Source: an uncultured Winogradskyella sp. (lineage in GTDB: Bacteria; Bacteroidota; Bacteroidia; Flavobacteriales; Flavobacteriaceae). Taken from it: 58,077 nucleotides of DNA. Both the position numbers and the translations under genes were made by a program. The stretch covers positions 1 through 58,077 of the forward strand of contig NZ_CALGNH010000024.1 of assembly GCF_937958655.1 (NCBI RefSeq). Reading direction: 5' to 3'. The notes beneath the pieces were generated by a model. The model made no database searches, had not been told where the DNA came from, and saw only the letters and a list, made by a program, of their open reading frames with translations. Below are positions 17,347 through 24,393 of the stretch, in pieces; position 1 is the stretch's first letter, and every line of letters starts with the position of its first letter.

Positions 17347-18198
17347 TTATTGTATTCCGTTTAGAATGTCTTTTATATGATTTGTTTTTTGCATTTCATT
17401 ATAAACCGCTTCAAAATCTTCATTCTCCATAAGCTGTTTAAAGTGTTTTAGATTGTTTATATACTCATTTAGAGTTTCTATAACATTGGTTTTGTTTTGT
17501 TTAAATATGGGTGTCCACATTGCTGGCGAACTTTTTGCTAATCGTACGGTACTTTCAAATCCACTGCCAGCCATGTCAAAAATATCGCGTTCATTTTTTT
17601 CTTTATCTATGACGGTCTTACCTAACATAAATGAACTGATATGCGATAAATGCGACACGTAAGCAATGTGCTTATCGTGGGCTTTAGGATTCATATAACG
17701 AATACGCATACCCAAATCTGAAAACAACTTTAAGGCTTTTTCCTGAAGCTTAAATGCGGTTTCTTCTACCTCACAAATAATATTGGTTTTATTTTTATAC
17801 AAACCATGAATTGCGGCATTTGGTCCAGAGTGTTCCGTACCTGCAATTGGGTGTGCGGCCAAAAAGTTTCGCCGTTTTGGATGATGCTTTACTTTTAAGC
17901 AGATATCTACTTTTGTGGATCCTGCATCAAAAACAATGGCTTTATCAGAAATCTCATCTAACACCTTAGGTAATACATCTAAAGTAGCATCAACAGGTAC
18001 GGTTACTATAACTACATCTGCCTTTTCTAAATCCTCAATTTTTGCTTTTTTGTCAATAACACCAAGGGATAAAGCTTCGTCTAAATAGGCGTCATTTTTA
18101 TCGATACCATAAATAGTAGCCTCAGGATTGTGCTTTTTAATATCTAAAGCAAAACTTCCGCCAATTAACCCAACTCCTATGACAAAAACAGTATTCAT
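17347..18198 (-). CDS. tyrA: Prephenate dehydrogenase
   Basis: NAD(P)-dependent oxidative decarboxylation of prephenate to 4-hydroxyphenylpyruvate (tyrosine branch). The N-terminal Rossmann motif is GVGLIGGSFALDI (residues 7-19). AHPIAGTEHSGPNAA near residue 115 carries the catalytic His, and a helical dimerisation region follows with the conserved HLSHISSFMLG. At 283 residues there is no ACT domain. It lies 97 bases downstream of the aminotransferase gene. That gap holds a small palindrome (18206-18227) but no clear terminator T-run. Confidence 0.94.
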   Translation of the reverse strand: MNTVFVIGVGLIGGSFALDIKKHNPEATIYGIDKNDAYLDEALSLGVIDKKAKIEDLEKADVVIVTVPVDATLDVLPKVLDEISDKAIVFDAGSTKVDICLKVKHHPKRRNFLAAHPIAGTEHSGPNAAIHGLYKNKTNIICEVEETAFKLQEKALKLFSDLGMRIRYMNPKAHDKHIAYVSHLSHISSFMLGKTVIDKEKNERDIFDMAGSGFESTVRLAKSSPAMWTPIFKQNKTNVIETLNEYINNLKHFKQLMENEDFEAVYNEMQKTNHIKDILNGIQ

Positions 18199-18205
18199 AT
18201 ATCTA

Positions 18206-18227
18206 TCCCTTTCAAATTGAAAAGGGA
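18206..18227. repeat. Palindrome TCCCTTTcaa-attgAAAAGGGA
   Basis: Inverted repeat in the aminotransferase-tyrA gap. A related CTTTTCAA...TTGAAAAG inverted repeat lies just before pheA (20330-20355). Confidence 0.6.
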
Positions 18228-18295
18228 ACTTATTTCTTGTTTAACTACGCTTTTATTGCTCATATTGAGACCGAAAACTACGTCTGAATATTTCA

Positions 18296-19441
18296 TTATT
18301 TTATTCTTGTTATCGCTTCTTTAATTGTTTCTTCTGGTGCACATAACGAAAAACGCACATAACCTTCACCATTACTACCAAATACTGTTCCTGGTGTTAT
18401 AAAAATTGAATGTTTTTTTAGCACCTTATCTGTAAAGGCTTCTGATTTAATTTTTGATGGTAGTTTTGCCCAAATAAACATGCCTGTTGCATCGTTATCG
18501 TAAGTGCAGTTTAGTGCCTCTGCTAATTGCCATATAAGCTTGCGTCTTTTTTCGTAGATGCTATTTAAACTTGCATACCACATATCGGAAGATTTTAAAG
18601 CCTCTATAGCCCCTTTTTGAATGCCATAAAACATACCAGAATCCATATTACTTTTTACTTTTAATACTGCGCTTAAATGCTCATAACTACCAACTAAAGT
18701 ACCTACGCGCCAACCTGCCATATTAAATGTTTTGCTCAGTGAGTTTAACTCTAAACATACCAACTTTGCATTACTATAGCGCATAATGCTTATAGGTCTG
18801 TTGTTGAGCACAAAACTGTAAGGGTTGTCATTAACTATTAAAATATTATGGCGTTTACCAAAGGCTATAACCTCATCATAAAACTTATTGGGCGCGTTAG
18901 TACCTGTAGGCATGTGCGGATAGTTAACCCACATAATTTTTACCTTACTTAAATCTAAGCGCTCTAAGGCTATAAAATCTGGTAACCAATGGTTATCTGC
19001 TTTTAAATCGTAGAGAATTGGTTTGGCTTCTAGTAGTTTTGTAACAGCCGAATAGGTAGGATACCCTGGATTTGGCACTAAAACTTCATCTCCTTTATTT
19101 AAAAAAGCCATTGAGATATGCATTATACCCTCTTTACTCCCTAATAAAGGCAACACTTCAGTCTGTCCGCTTAGACTTACCTTGTATCTTTTTTTATAAA
19201 AATATGCAATTTCTTCTCTAAGCTCTGGCAGACCCTGATAACTCTGATACTTATTTGCACCTTCATCATCTAAACTATCTTTTAAATGCATTGTAGCATT
19301 AAAAGGAGGTTCTAAATCTGGGCTTCCGATACCGAGATTAATAATAGGTTTTCCTTGAGATTTTAGAAAAGCAACTTCTCTTAATTTTTTAGAAAAGTAA
19401 TATTCTTCAACGTGTTTTAAACGGTCGGCTACTTCTATCAT
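18296..19441 (-). CDS. Class I/II aminotransferase, probably aromatic
   Basis: Fold type I PLP aminotransferase. The PLP lysine sits in NSLSKTFNMAGWRVG (K near residue 235), with VNYPHMPTGTNAP (NPTG-type loop) and NDNPYSFV upstream; the C-terminal VRFSLCAPEETI carries the substrate-carboxylate arginine. Its position between prephenate dehydratase and prephenate dehydrogenase suggests it aminates phenylpyruvate and hydroxyphenylpyruvate to Phe and Tyr. The start ATG overlaps the pheA stop by 4 bases, implying translational coupling. LL-diaminopimelate or aspartate aminotransferase activity is possible from family alone. Confidence 0.88.
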   Translation of the reverse strand: MIEVADRLKHVEEYYFSKKLREVAFLKSQGKPIINLGIGSPDLEPPFNATMHLKDSLDDEGANKYQSYQGLPELREEIAYFYKKRYKVSLSGQTEVLPLLGSKEGIMHISMAFLNKGDEVLVPNPGYPTYSAVTKLLEAKPILYDLKADNHWLPDFIALERLDLSKVKIMWVNYPHMPTGTNAPNKFYDEVIAFGKRHNILIVNDNPYSFVLNNRPISIMRYSNAKLVCLELNSLSKTFNMAGWRVGTLVGSYEHLSAVLKVKSNMDSGMFYGIQKGAIEALKSSDMWYASLNSIYEKRRKLIWQLAEALNCTYDNDATGMFIWAKLPSKIKSEAFTDKVLKKHSIFITPGTVFGSNGEGYVRFSLCAPEETIKEAITRIK

Positions 19442-20265
19442 AATCTTGCATTTTTATATTCACCCAGCACTTTAAAATTCTCTGCCATTAGCTTCATTAT
19501 TGTATGTGCTTTTTGGTAATTCTTAGAGGTTTCAAACGTTACATCTACGAAAAAGGCATACTTCCAAGGGGTTTCAATTTTTGGTAAGGACTGTATTTTG
19601 GTTAGGTTTAACTTACAGTCACTCATTACATTGAGTATTGTTGCTAAACTACCACGTTTGTGATCTAATTCAAATTTTAATGAGGCCTTATTAAATCCAT
19701 CAGCTTCTATTTTATGATTTTGTTGTGTAACTATTGCAAATCGGGTTTCGTTATGCTTAATAGTCTGAATGCTTTCTGCTAAAATATCTAAACCATACAA
19801 ATGCGCTGCATTTTTACTAGCAATAGCCGCTATACCTTTAGTTTGTTGCGCTTCTATTTGTTTTGCTACGTCTGCAGTGTCCTTGGCTTCTACCAATTTT
19901 ATATGCGGATAATTCTTAAAAAACACTTTACACTGCAACAAGGCCATTGGGTGAGAATGTACCTCTTTAATAGAGGCTAATGTTTCACCTTTTAAAGCCA
20001 TTAGATGATGCTGAATATCTAAATAATATTCACCAACAATACATAAATTATGATTATCAATTAGCGCATAGTTAGGTATAATGGATCCGGCTATAGAATT
20101 TTCTAAAGCCATAACCATAGTGTCTGTATTGCCTTTTAATAGACTATCTACAGCACTATCAAATGACATACACTCAACAACTTCGGTAGATGTATGAAAA
20201 TATTGCTGAGCTACCGTATGATGAAATGAGCCCTTTATACCTTGTATTGCTATTGGTTTTTTCAA
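19438..20265 (-). CDS. pheA: Prephenate dehydratase with ACT domain
   Basis: Converts prephenate to phenylpyruvate. Two-lobe catalytic region (IAIQGIKGSFHHTVAQQYF at the N-terminus, ALENSIAGSI, HNETRFAIVT with the T-R-F motif), then a C-terminal ACT domain (KFELDHKRGSLATIL...). No in-frame ATG exists before residue ~27 of the catalytic core. An in-frame stop lies upstream, so translation must begin at a non-ATG codon. I chose TTG at 20265, which places KKPIAIQG at the N-terminus as in homologues; TTG at 20280 or 20310 are alternatives. First gene after the leader-peptide attenuator. The ACT ligand motif reads QSLP where feedback-inhibited enzymes have ESRP. Confidence 0.9.
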   Translation of the reverse strand: MKKPIAIQGIKGSFHHTVAQQYFHTSTEVVECMSFDSAVDSLLKGNTDTMVMALENSIAGSIIPNYALIDNHNLCIVGEYYLDIQHHLMALKGETLASIKEVHSHPMALLQCKVFFKNYPHIKLVEAKDTADVAKQIEAQQTKGIAAIASKNAAHLYGLDILAESIQTIKHNETRFAIVTQQNHKIEADGFNKASLKFELDHKRGSLATILNVMSDCKLNLTKIQSLPKIETPWKYAFFVDVTFETSKNYQKAHTIMKLMAENFKVLGEYKNARL

Positions 20266-20298
20266 ACTTTTAATTTTCTTCAATGAGATCCTAAAACT

Positions 20299-20322
20299 AT
20301 ACTTCGACAAGCTCAGTATGAC
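20299..20322. repeat. Dispersed repeat GTCATACTGAGCTTGTCGAAGTA
   Basis: On the minus strand the unit runs GTCATACTGAGCTTG then TCGAAGTA. It is a form widely scattered in Bacteroidota genomes. It lies between the attenuator and pheA and overlaps the upstream alternative TTG start, within a larger CCTAAAC...GTTTTAGG hairpin. Confidence 0.75.
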
Positions 20323-20329
20323 GGTTTAG

Positions 20330-20355
20330 GACTTTTCAACCAAAAGGGATTGAAA
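20330..20355. repeat. Inverted repeat CTTTTCAA / TTGAAAAG before pheA
   Basis: Eight-base perfect arms around a 10-base loop, directly after the T-run of the attenuator terminator on the minus strand. Related in sequence to the palindrome at 18206-18227. Function unknown. Confidence 0.5.
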
Positions 20356-20357
20356 AG

Positions 20358-20386
20358 AAAAAAGTCCCGATTTAAAATCGAGACTT
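20358..20386 (-). terminator. Attenuator terminator hairpin of the Phe/Tyr operon
   Basis: On the minus strand AGTCTCGAT pairs with ATCGGGACT (nine pairs, one G-U) around a short loop, followed by six T. The 5' arm (20379-20385, AGTCTCG) is also perfectly complementary to CGAGACT at 20418-20424, upstream. Terminator and antiterminator are therefore mutually exclusive, as in enterobacterial phe, trp and his leaders. Confidence 0.88.
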
Positions 20387-20417
20387 AATAATTTTATGTG
20401 TAATTAAAAACATACGC

Positions 20418-20424
20418 AGTCTCG
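20418..20424 (-). promoter_or_regulatory. Antiterminator arm (region 2) of the attenuator
   Basis: CGAGACT on the minus strand, five bases after the leader-peptide stop codon. It can pair with AGTCTCG at 20379-20385 and thereby block the terminator. A ribosome reaching the leader stop would cover it, and a ribosome stalled on earlier aromatic codons would leave it free. Confidence 0.75.
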
Positions 20425-20429
20425 TTCCT

Positions 20430-20480
20430 TTACTTAAAAAAGAAATAAAACCAGCTAAAATATGTTTTTGTTGCTTGCAT
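20430..20480 (-). CDS. Aromatic leader peptide controlling the Phe/Tyr operon
   Basis: A 16-codon ORF (MQATKTYFSWFYFFFK) preceding pheA by ~165 bases. Eight of 16 residues are aromatic, five Phe, two Tyr and one Trp, clustered at residues 7-15. The stop codon lies five bases before the antiterminator arm. A promoter-like TTG-N18-TACTTTAG ends 16 bases before its ATG. The composition, position and downstream alternative hairpins match ribosome-mediated attenuation: scarcity of charged tRNA-Phe, -Tyr or -Trp would stall the ribosome and let transcription run into pheA. The mix of three aromatic codons suggests it reads general aromatic amino-acid status rather than Phe alone. Too short for routine gene finders. 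Confidence 0.88.
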   Translation of the reverse strand: MQATKTYFSWFYFFFK

Positions 20481-20496
20481 TGTTATTATTATGATG

Positions 20497-20525
20497 CTAA
20501 AGTAGTTATTATTTTTAGAATTCAA
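20497..20525 (-). promoter_or_regulatory. Promoter of the Phe/Tyr operon leader
   Basis: TTG at 20523-20525, an 18-base spacer, then TACTTTAG at 20497-20504 (one mismatch to TAnnTTTG). The start site would fall near 20490, about 10 bases before the leader-peptide ATG. Confidence 0.55.
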
Positions 20526-20606
20526 AATTGTACTTTAATCTTTTTAATCTTAAGGCATAAGTTTTAAGGATTTAACAATAAAGCCCCTTTAATATTATTT
20601 AATACT

Positions 20607-20614
20607 TATTTTTG
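20607..20614 (+). promoter_or_regulatory. -7 box of the gldA promoter
   Basis: An exact TATTTTTG (TAnnTTTG) 17 bases before the gldA start. The -33 region is only T-rich, with no clean TTG. The gap 20481-20631 therefore holds divergent promoters for gldA and the aromatic operon. Confidence 0.45.
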
Positions 20615-20631
20615 AATAAATTTTTGCCAAT

Positions 20632-21531
20632 ATGTCTATTGAAGTGAATAACATTACCAAATTGTATAAAAACCAAAAAGCACTTAATGATGTATCGTTT
20701 AAAGTTAATAATGCCGAAATTGTTGGCTTTTTAGGACCAAATGGTGCTGGTAAATCTACAATGATGAAGATTTTGACTACGTACATAGCTCCTTCTAATG
20801 GTACTGCCGCAGTTAATGGCTTTAATGTAAATACTGAAAGAAAAAATGTACAAAGCTCGGTTGGCTATCTGCCAGAGCACAATCCGTTATATACAGATTT
20901 GTATGTTAGAGAGTACCTTAACTTTAATGCTAATGTGTATGGCACTTCAAAATCTAGAATAAACGAAGTTATAGAGCTCACCGGTTTAACGCCAGAGGCA
21001 CATAAAAAAATAGGGCAACTCTCTAAAGGGTATCGCCAACGTGTTGGCTTGGCTAATGCTTTATTACACAATCCTGATGTTTTAATTTTAGACGAACCCA
21101 CTACAGGATTAGATCCTAATCAGTTAGTAGATATTAGAAATCTTATTAAAACCATTGGTAAGGAAAAGACGGTATTTCTTTCTACACATATTATGCAAGA
21201 GGTAGAGGCTATGTGCGATCGTGTCATTATTATTAATAAAGGGGAAATTGTTGCCGATAAATACTTAAAGGATTTAAGAGCAGGACAAGACCAAGTGGTT
21301 ATGGTGGAGTTTGATTACCGTGTAGAGGATGCTTTTTTATTAAAACTCCCAAAAGTTTCCGCTGTAAAAAATACGCACGGCTTTATTTACGAAATCACAT
21401 TCTCAACAAATGACGATATGCGTTCTCATGTCTTTGATTTTGCCCACGATAATGAGTTAAAGATTTTACAACTCAATCAGAAAAACGCAAGTTTAGAGAC
21501 TTTGTTTAGGGAATTAACCCAAAGAAGTTGA
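20632..21531 (+). CDS. gldA: Gliding motility ABC transporter ATPase GldA
   Basis: ABC ATPase of 299 residues with Walker A GPNGAGKST (34-42), a signature LSKGYRQRVGLANALL, Walker B VLILDEPTTGLDP, and the H-loop STHIMQEVE. The N-terminus and the central VGYLPEHNPLYTDLYVREYL are characteristic of flavobacterial GldA, which works with membrane proteins GldF and GldG (not in this window) and is needed for gliding in some species. The C-terminal ~80 residues are a regulatory region. A generic drug- or lipid-exporting ABC-2 ATPase is the alternative. Having gldA apart from gldFG is usual. Confidence 0.87.
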   Translation: MSIEVNNITKLYKNQKALNDVSFKVNNAEIVGFLGPNGAGKSTMMKILTTYIAPSNGTAAVNGFNVNTERKNVQSSVGYLPEHNPLYTDLYVREYLNFNANVYGTSKSRINEVIELTGLTPEAHKKIGQLSKGYRQRVGLANALLHNPDVLILDEPTTGLDPNQLVDIRNLIKTIGKEKTVFLSTHIMQEVEAMCDRVIIINKGEIVADKYLKDLRAGQDQVVMVEFDYRVEDAFLLKLPKVSAVKNTHGFIYEITFSTNDDMRSHVFDFAHDNELKILQLNQKNASLETLFRELTQRS

Positions 21532-21579
21532 AGTTAAAATTGAAATTGAAATTACTCTTATTCCCTTTTTCACATTAAT

Positions 21580-21786
21580 ATGGGTGAGTTCTTTTTAGAA
21601 TTTTTAGCTGGTTTTATTACCGAAGCACTACCTCAATTAATAAAATTTTTTGGCGCATGTATTCGTTGGTTATTTTACTTAGGCAGAAAGAAACTTAATG
21701 TAATTTTAACTGAAGATTGGAACTTAAGAGTAGGGTTTATAACACTAGTGATCATTATTATCATTATTATAAATTCATTTAAATAA
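21580..21786 (+). CDS. Small membrane protein of unknown function
   Basis: 68 residues with a hydrophobic N-terminal helix (FFLEFLAGFITEALPQLIKFFGACIRWLFYL, ~4-33) and a C-terminal membrane helix (VGFITLVIIIIIIINSF, ~51-67) joined by a basic loop. It lies 48 bases after gldA on the same strand and converges with the DUF2807 gene, two bases away. The codon use and the two clean membrane spans support a real gene; no family was recognised. Confidence 0.6.
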   Translation: MGEFFLEFLAGFITEALPQLIKFFGACIRWLFYLGRKKLNVILTEDWNLRVGFITLVIIIIIIINSFK

Positions 21787-21788
21787 TC

Positions 21789-22532
21789 TTATTGAAATAT
21801 TAGCTGACCAATATAAACTTCATTAACGCTAACTACTGCTGGTTGGTTTACCGCAATAACATCGCCTGTACCTCTTATTAAACCTGTTATGGATTGAAGC
21901 GGATTTACAATCATATCATTACTACCACGATGGCTTATTTCTACATGTTGCGCACTTAAATTTTGTCCCTCAAAACGTCCTGAACCAGCAAAGAAACTTA
22001 CTGATAAATCCTCCGTAGTACCATTTATATAAAATGAAGACAAGTTATTAGACACTACAATAAGATTTTGGGTATTTACTGATAATCTGTAATCCCCAAC
22101 CGTAAAGGCTACAGCTTCATTAAAATCTTCAGAAATTAGACTAAGACTTGGATACGATAATGTTCCGTTAGAAGAGACTTCGTATTGCGAAGAATTTCTA
22201 ATTTCAGTTAAATTTGGTGCTTCTACATAAATTTTTGTACTCCCAAAATCTCTAACATAATTACACGTATTACCATCGGTTAAGACCAAACGATTATTAA
22301 TTACTTCGGCATTAACCTCGTTGATTAAATTTTGGCCTGTTTCTATTGTCACTTTATAATTTTCTGCCTCGGTTACAATTAACTCAATACCTCTATTAAC
22401 TATAATGCGATCGAAATCTAAAACCATCACCTCCTGTTGAATACGGTTTCCCTCAGTCTGAAAACAATCGTTAGCATCCTCACTATTGCAAGCGAAAATG
22501 GACAATACCCATATGTAAATAAACTTTTTCAT
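21789..22532 (-). CDS. DUF2807 (head GIN domain) lipoprotein
   Basis: Starting at MKKFIYIWVLSIFACN (22532), the protein has a lipoprotein signal with C16. An ATG 17 codons earlier would put a charged extension on the signal and falls in a repeat, so it was rejected. The mature region is a right-handed beta-helix-like DUF2807 domain (FDRIIVNRGIELIVTEAENYKVTIETGQNLINEV...LSAQHVEISHRGSNDMIVNPLQSITGLIRGTGDVIAV). This family is a putative auto-transporter adhesin head found in many Bacteroidota envelopes; its ligand is unknown. It is close downstream of the lipid A deacylase gene. Confidence 0.85.
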   Translation of the reverse strand: MKKFIYIWVLSIFACNSEDANDCFQTEGNRIQQEVMVLDFDRIIVNRGIELIVTEAENYKVTIETGQNLINEVNAEVINNRLVLTDGNTCNYVRDFGSTKIYVEAPNLTEIRNSSQYEVSSNGTLSYPSLSLISEDFNEAVAFTVGDYRLSVNTQNLIVVSNNLSSFYINGTTEDLSVSFFAGSGRFEGQNLSAQHVEISHRGSNDMIVNPLQSITGLIRGTGDVIAVNQPAVVSVNEVYIGQLIFQ

Positions 22533-22594
22533 TATATAAAAATAGATTCCTGCTTCACTTAGACTTGGCTTAGTGACCAACATAGCATAGCTAA

Positions 22595-23689
22595 TTATAA
22601 TCTCACTCCTATTCCAAATTCTACAGCTTCGGCTTTAAAGGCATGCGTCTTTAAAGTTATTGCGCCAAAAAATTTATCACCAAAATAACGTTTCATGCCT
22701 ATTCTAAAATATGTTCTTCCCTCAAAATTAAAAGGGTAATAAACGTAATAACCTACTTGCGTTTCTATAGATATCTTATTAATAAATAACTCGTGACCAA
22801 CAAATAAACCCACTCGTTTGTAATCTTCATTACCACTTACATTTAATTCAGGAAAAGATACCGATTGGTAATAAATTAATTCTTTTAAAAAATTAGAAAA
22901 AAATACATCTGCTCCAAATTGAATAGCACTAACATGGCTTAAGCGTTTATCTGCATAGGCTGAAATAATATAGAACGGAAACTGACCACTTCCTATAACA
23001 TCACTTTGGTTAATACCTGTTCTAAATGCCAAATTATATTTTATAGGCTCTGTAAACTTTTCATCACTAAGATTACTAATAAACTCTGAATGCGTTTTGT
23101 CTAAATTGTAAGTTAGACCTACATTAAAAGCTATAGTATTTATGCTTGTATTTGGCGCCTTAATATTAGCATTAGAATAGTGAATAAAAGACAAACCCGT
23201 TTGTAAGCCTACCCTATCTATAAGCCGTTCTTTTTTATAATTTAACATAAAATAGGTTGAACTCAACAGATGAGAACCAAAGGCAACGTTTTTAGGATTT
23301 TCTACTTTATCATAGGGATTAGTATTATAGGCAATACCCTGTCCAATCCTAAACATTAAATGCCTATTTAAAAAGTAAAAATTATAATGTGCATATAGCG
23401 CAAAGCTATTTCCCAAAACGTCATTTTTTAAATCCTGAAAAATAAAAGACGCCCCATAATCTGGATAATTAAAGCGTTGCTCCCAAGCTTTATTTCCTAA
23501 AGTTTTTTTGTTCCAACTTAAAATAACACCGTTGGGACGGCCTTGTATTAAATGAAGTATATCATTGTTATGGAGTGCAATATTTCCACCGAAGTAGCTG
23601 AGATCAAAAAACGTATTAGAAGGCACTTTTTCTTGAGAAAAAGATAGTAGTACTATAGAGAAAATTAAATACGTAAGCCAGTGTTTCAT
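22595..23689 (-). CDS. PagL-like lipid A deacylase (acyloxyacyl hydrolase), outer membrane
   Basis: A signal peptide (ending SFSQ) is followed by an outer-membrane barrel of ~340 residues. The hallmark is FIHYSNANIKAPNTSINTIAFNVG near residues 185-208. It matches the PagL motif in which His and Ser of H-x-S-N act with a downstream acid to remove the 3-O-linked acyl chain of lipid A. At 364 residues it is larger than Pseudomonas PagL (~150 mature) but typical of the Bacteroidota members. The enzymatic assignment is by motif only. A possible small membrane peptide gene lies just upstream on the same strand. Confidence 0.75.
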   Translation of the reverse strand: MKHWLTYLIFSIVLLSFSQEKVPSNTFFDLSYFGGNIALHNNDILHLIQGRPNGVILSWNKKTLGNKAWEQRFNYPDYGASFIFQDLKNDVLGNSFALYAHYNFYFLNRHLMFRIGQGIAYNTNPYDKVENPKNVAFGSHLLSSTYFMLNYKKERLIDRVGLQTGLSFIHYSNANIKAPNTSINTIAFNVGLTYNLDKTHSEFISNLSDEKFTEPIKYNLAFRTGINQSDVIGSGQFPFYIISAYADKRLSHVSAIQFGADVFFSNFLKELIYYQSVSFPELNVSGNEDYKRVGLFVGHELFINKISIETQVGYYVYYPFNFEGRTYFRIGMKRYFGDKFFGAITLKTHAFKAEAVEFGIGVRL

Positions 23690-23725
23690 TAATAAAAATG
23701 CTTACTGGCAAAAGTAGCAGAATAT

Positions 23726-23824
23726 TTAATTTATAAACAAGGTCGCAACTAAAGATATTAATGTTAAAGCTAATAACTTCACTATAAATTTAAATTCTGT
23801 TTTGTGTTTTGCAAAATGTTTCAT
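23726..23824 (-). CDS. Possible 32-residue membrane peptide
   Basis: ATG at 23824 to TAA at 23728: a basic N-terminal part (MKHFAKHKTEFKF) and a hydrophobic helix (IVKLLALTLISLVATLFIN). It lies 36 bases upstream of the lipid A deacylase gene and ~100 bases downstream of a strong TTG-N19-TACTTTTG promoter. Too short to prove by sequence alone. The positive-then-hydrophobic design and the promoter position make it credible. Confidence 0.45.
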   Translation of the reverse strand: MKHFAKHKTEFKFIVKLLALTLISLVATLFIN

Positions 23825-23933
23825 TATGCTTTAGACTTAAAATTCTGTACAAAGATCTTATTAATAGAGACACCAATTGTTAAGTTAAACTAAAGAAATC
23901 GTTACGTTTAATAGATAAATAGATGTGTAGTGC

Positions 23934-23963
23934 CAAAAGTAAAAGATGATGACATCATACCAA
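23934..23963 (-). promoter_or_regulatory. Strong promoter match in the 23.7-24.1 kb gap
   Basis: TTG at 23961-23963, a 19-base spacer, TACTTTTG at 23934-23941: a full match to the Bacteroidota consensus. It would transcribe the small peptide and the lipid A deacylase gene with a ~100-base leader. The rest of the gap up to 24063 shows only an ATGATGtCATCAT palindrome and no gene. Confidence 0.6.
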
Positions 23964-24063
23964 TACTACTAATTCTAGGGTAAAAACACTATTAACTTTG
24001 TTTTCACTTCCTAAACTCAGTAGTTTGGATCGCTATAATCAAAATAATTAAAAAATTCTACTT

Positions 24064-24393
24064 TTAGACCTCTGGCGCAAGTTCTACTTCCAAATCATTT
24101 AAAACTTCAGTAATAGGAATTTGACAGCTTAAACGGCTATTATCCTTTACATTAAAAGCTTCAGCTAACATGGCATCCTCATCGTCTTCCATAGGGTTTA
24201 ACTCATGGTTAGATTTTACGTAACATTGGCAAGAAGCGCACATGGCCATACCACCACAAACGCCTATTGTCCCCTCTGGTGCTAGCTCATAAGACCGCAC
24301 CACTTCCATTAAATTCATGGCCATATCTGTTGGTGCTAAAACAGAATGCTTTTTCCCCTCTCTATCCGTAATATGTATGGTAACATCTTGCAT
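24064..24393 (-). CDS. Adrenodoxin-type [2Fe-2S] ferredoxin
   Basis: 109 residues with cluster ligands C46, C52, C55 and C90 in the pattern C-x5-C-x2-C...C, and the acidic patch (NPMEDDEDAML) that docks partners. It overlaps by one base the gene for a ferredoxin reductase and is the last gene of the sulfite-reduction operon. It is therefore probably the electron donor to the siroheme sulfite reductase encoded upstream. Confidence 0.92.
   Translation of the reverse strand: MQDVTIHITDREGKKHSVLAPTDMAMNLMEVVRSYELAPEGTIGVCGGMAMCASCQCYVKSNHELNPMEDDEDAMLAEAFNVKDNSRLSCQIPITEVLNDLEVELAPEV

Noticed and set aside
22548..22583. Alternative ATG 17 codons upstream of the DUF2807 gene
   Set aside because: It adds a charged segment before a clear lipoprotein signal and falls within a small hairpin repeat.
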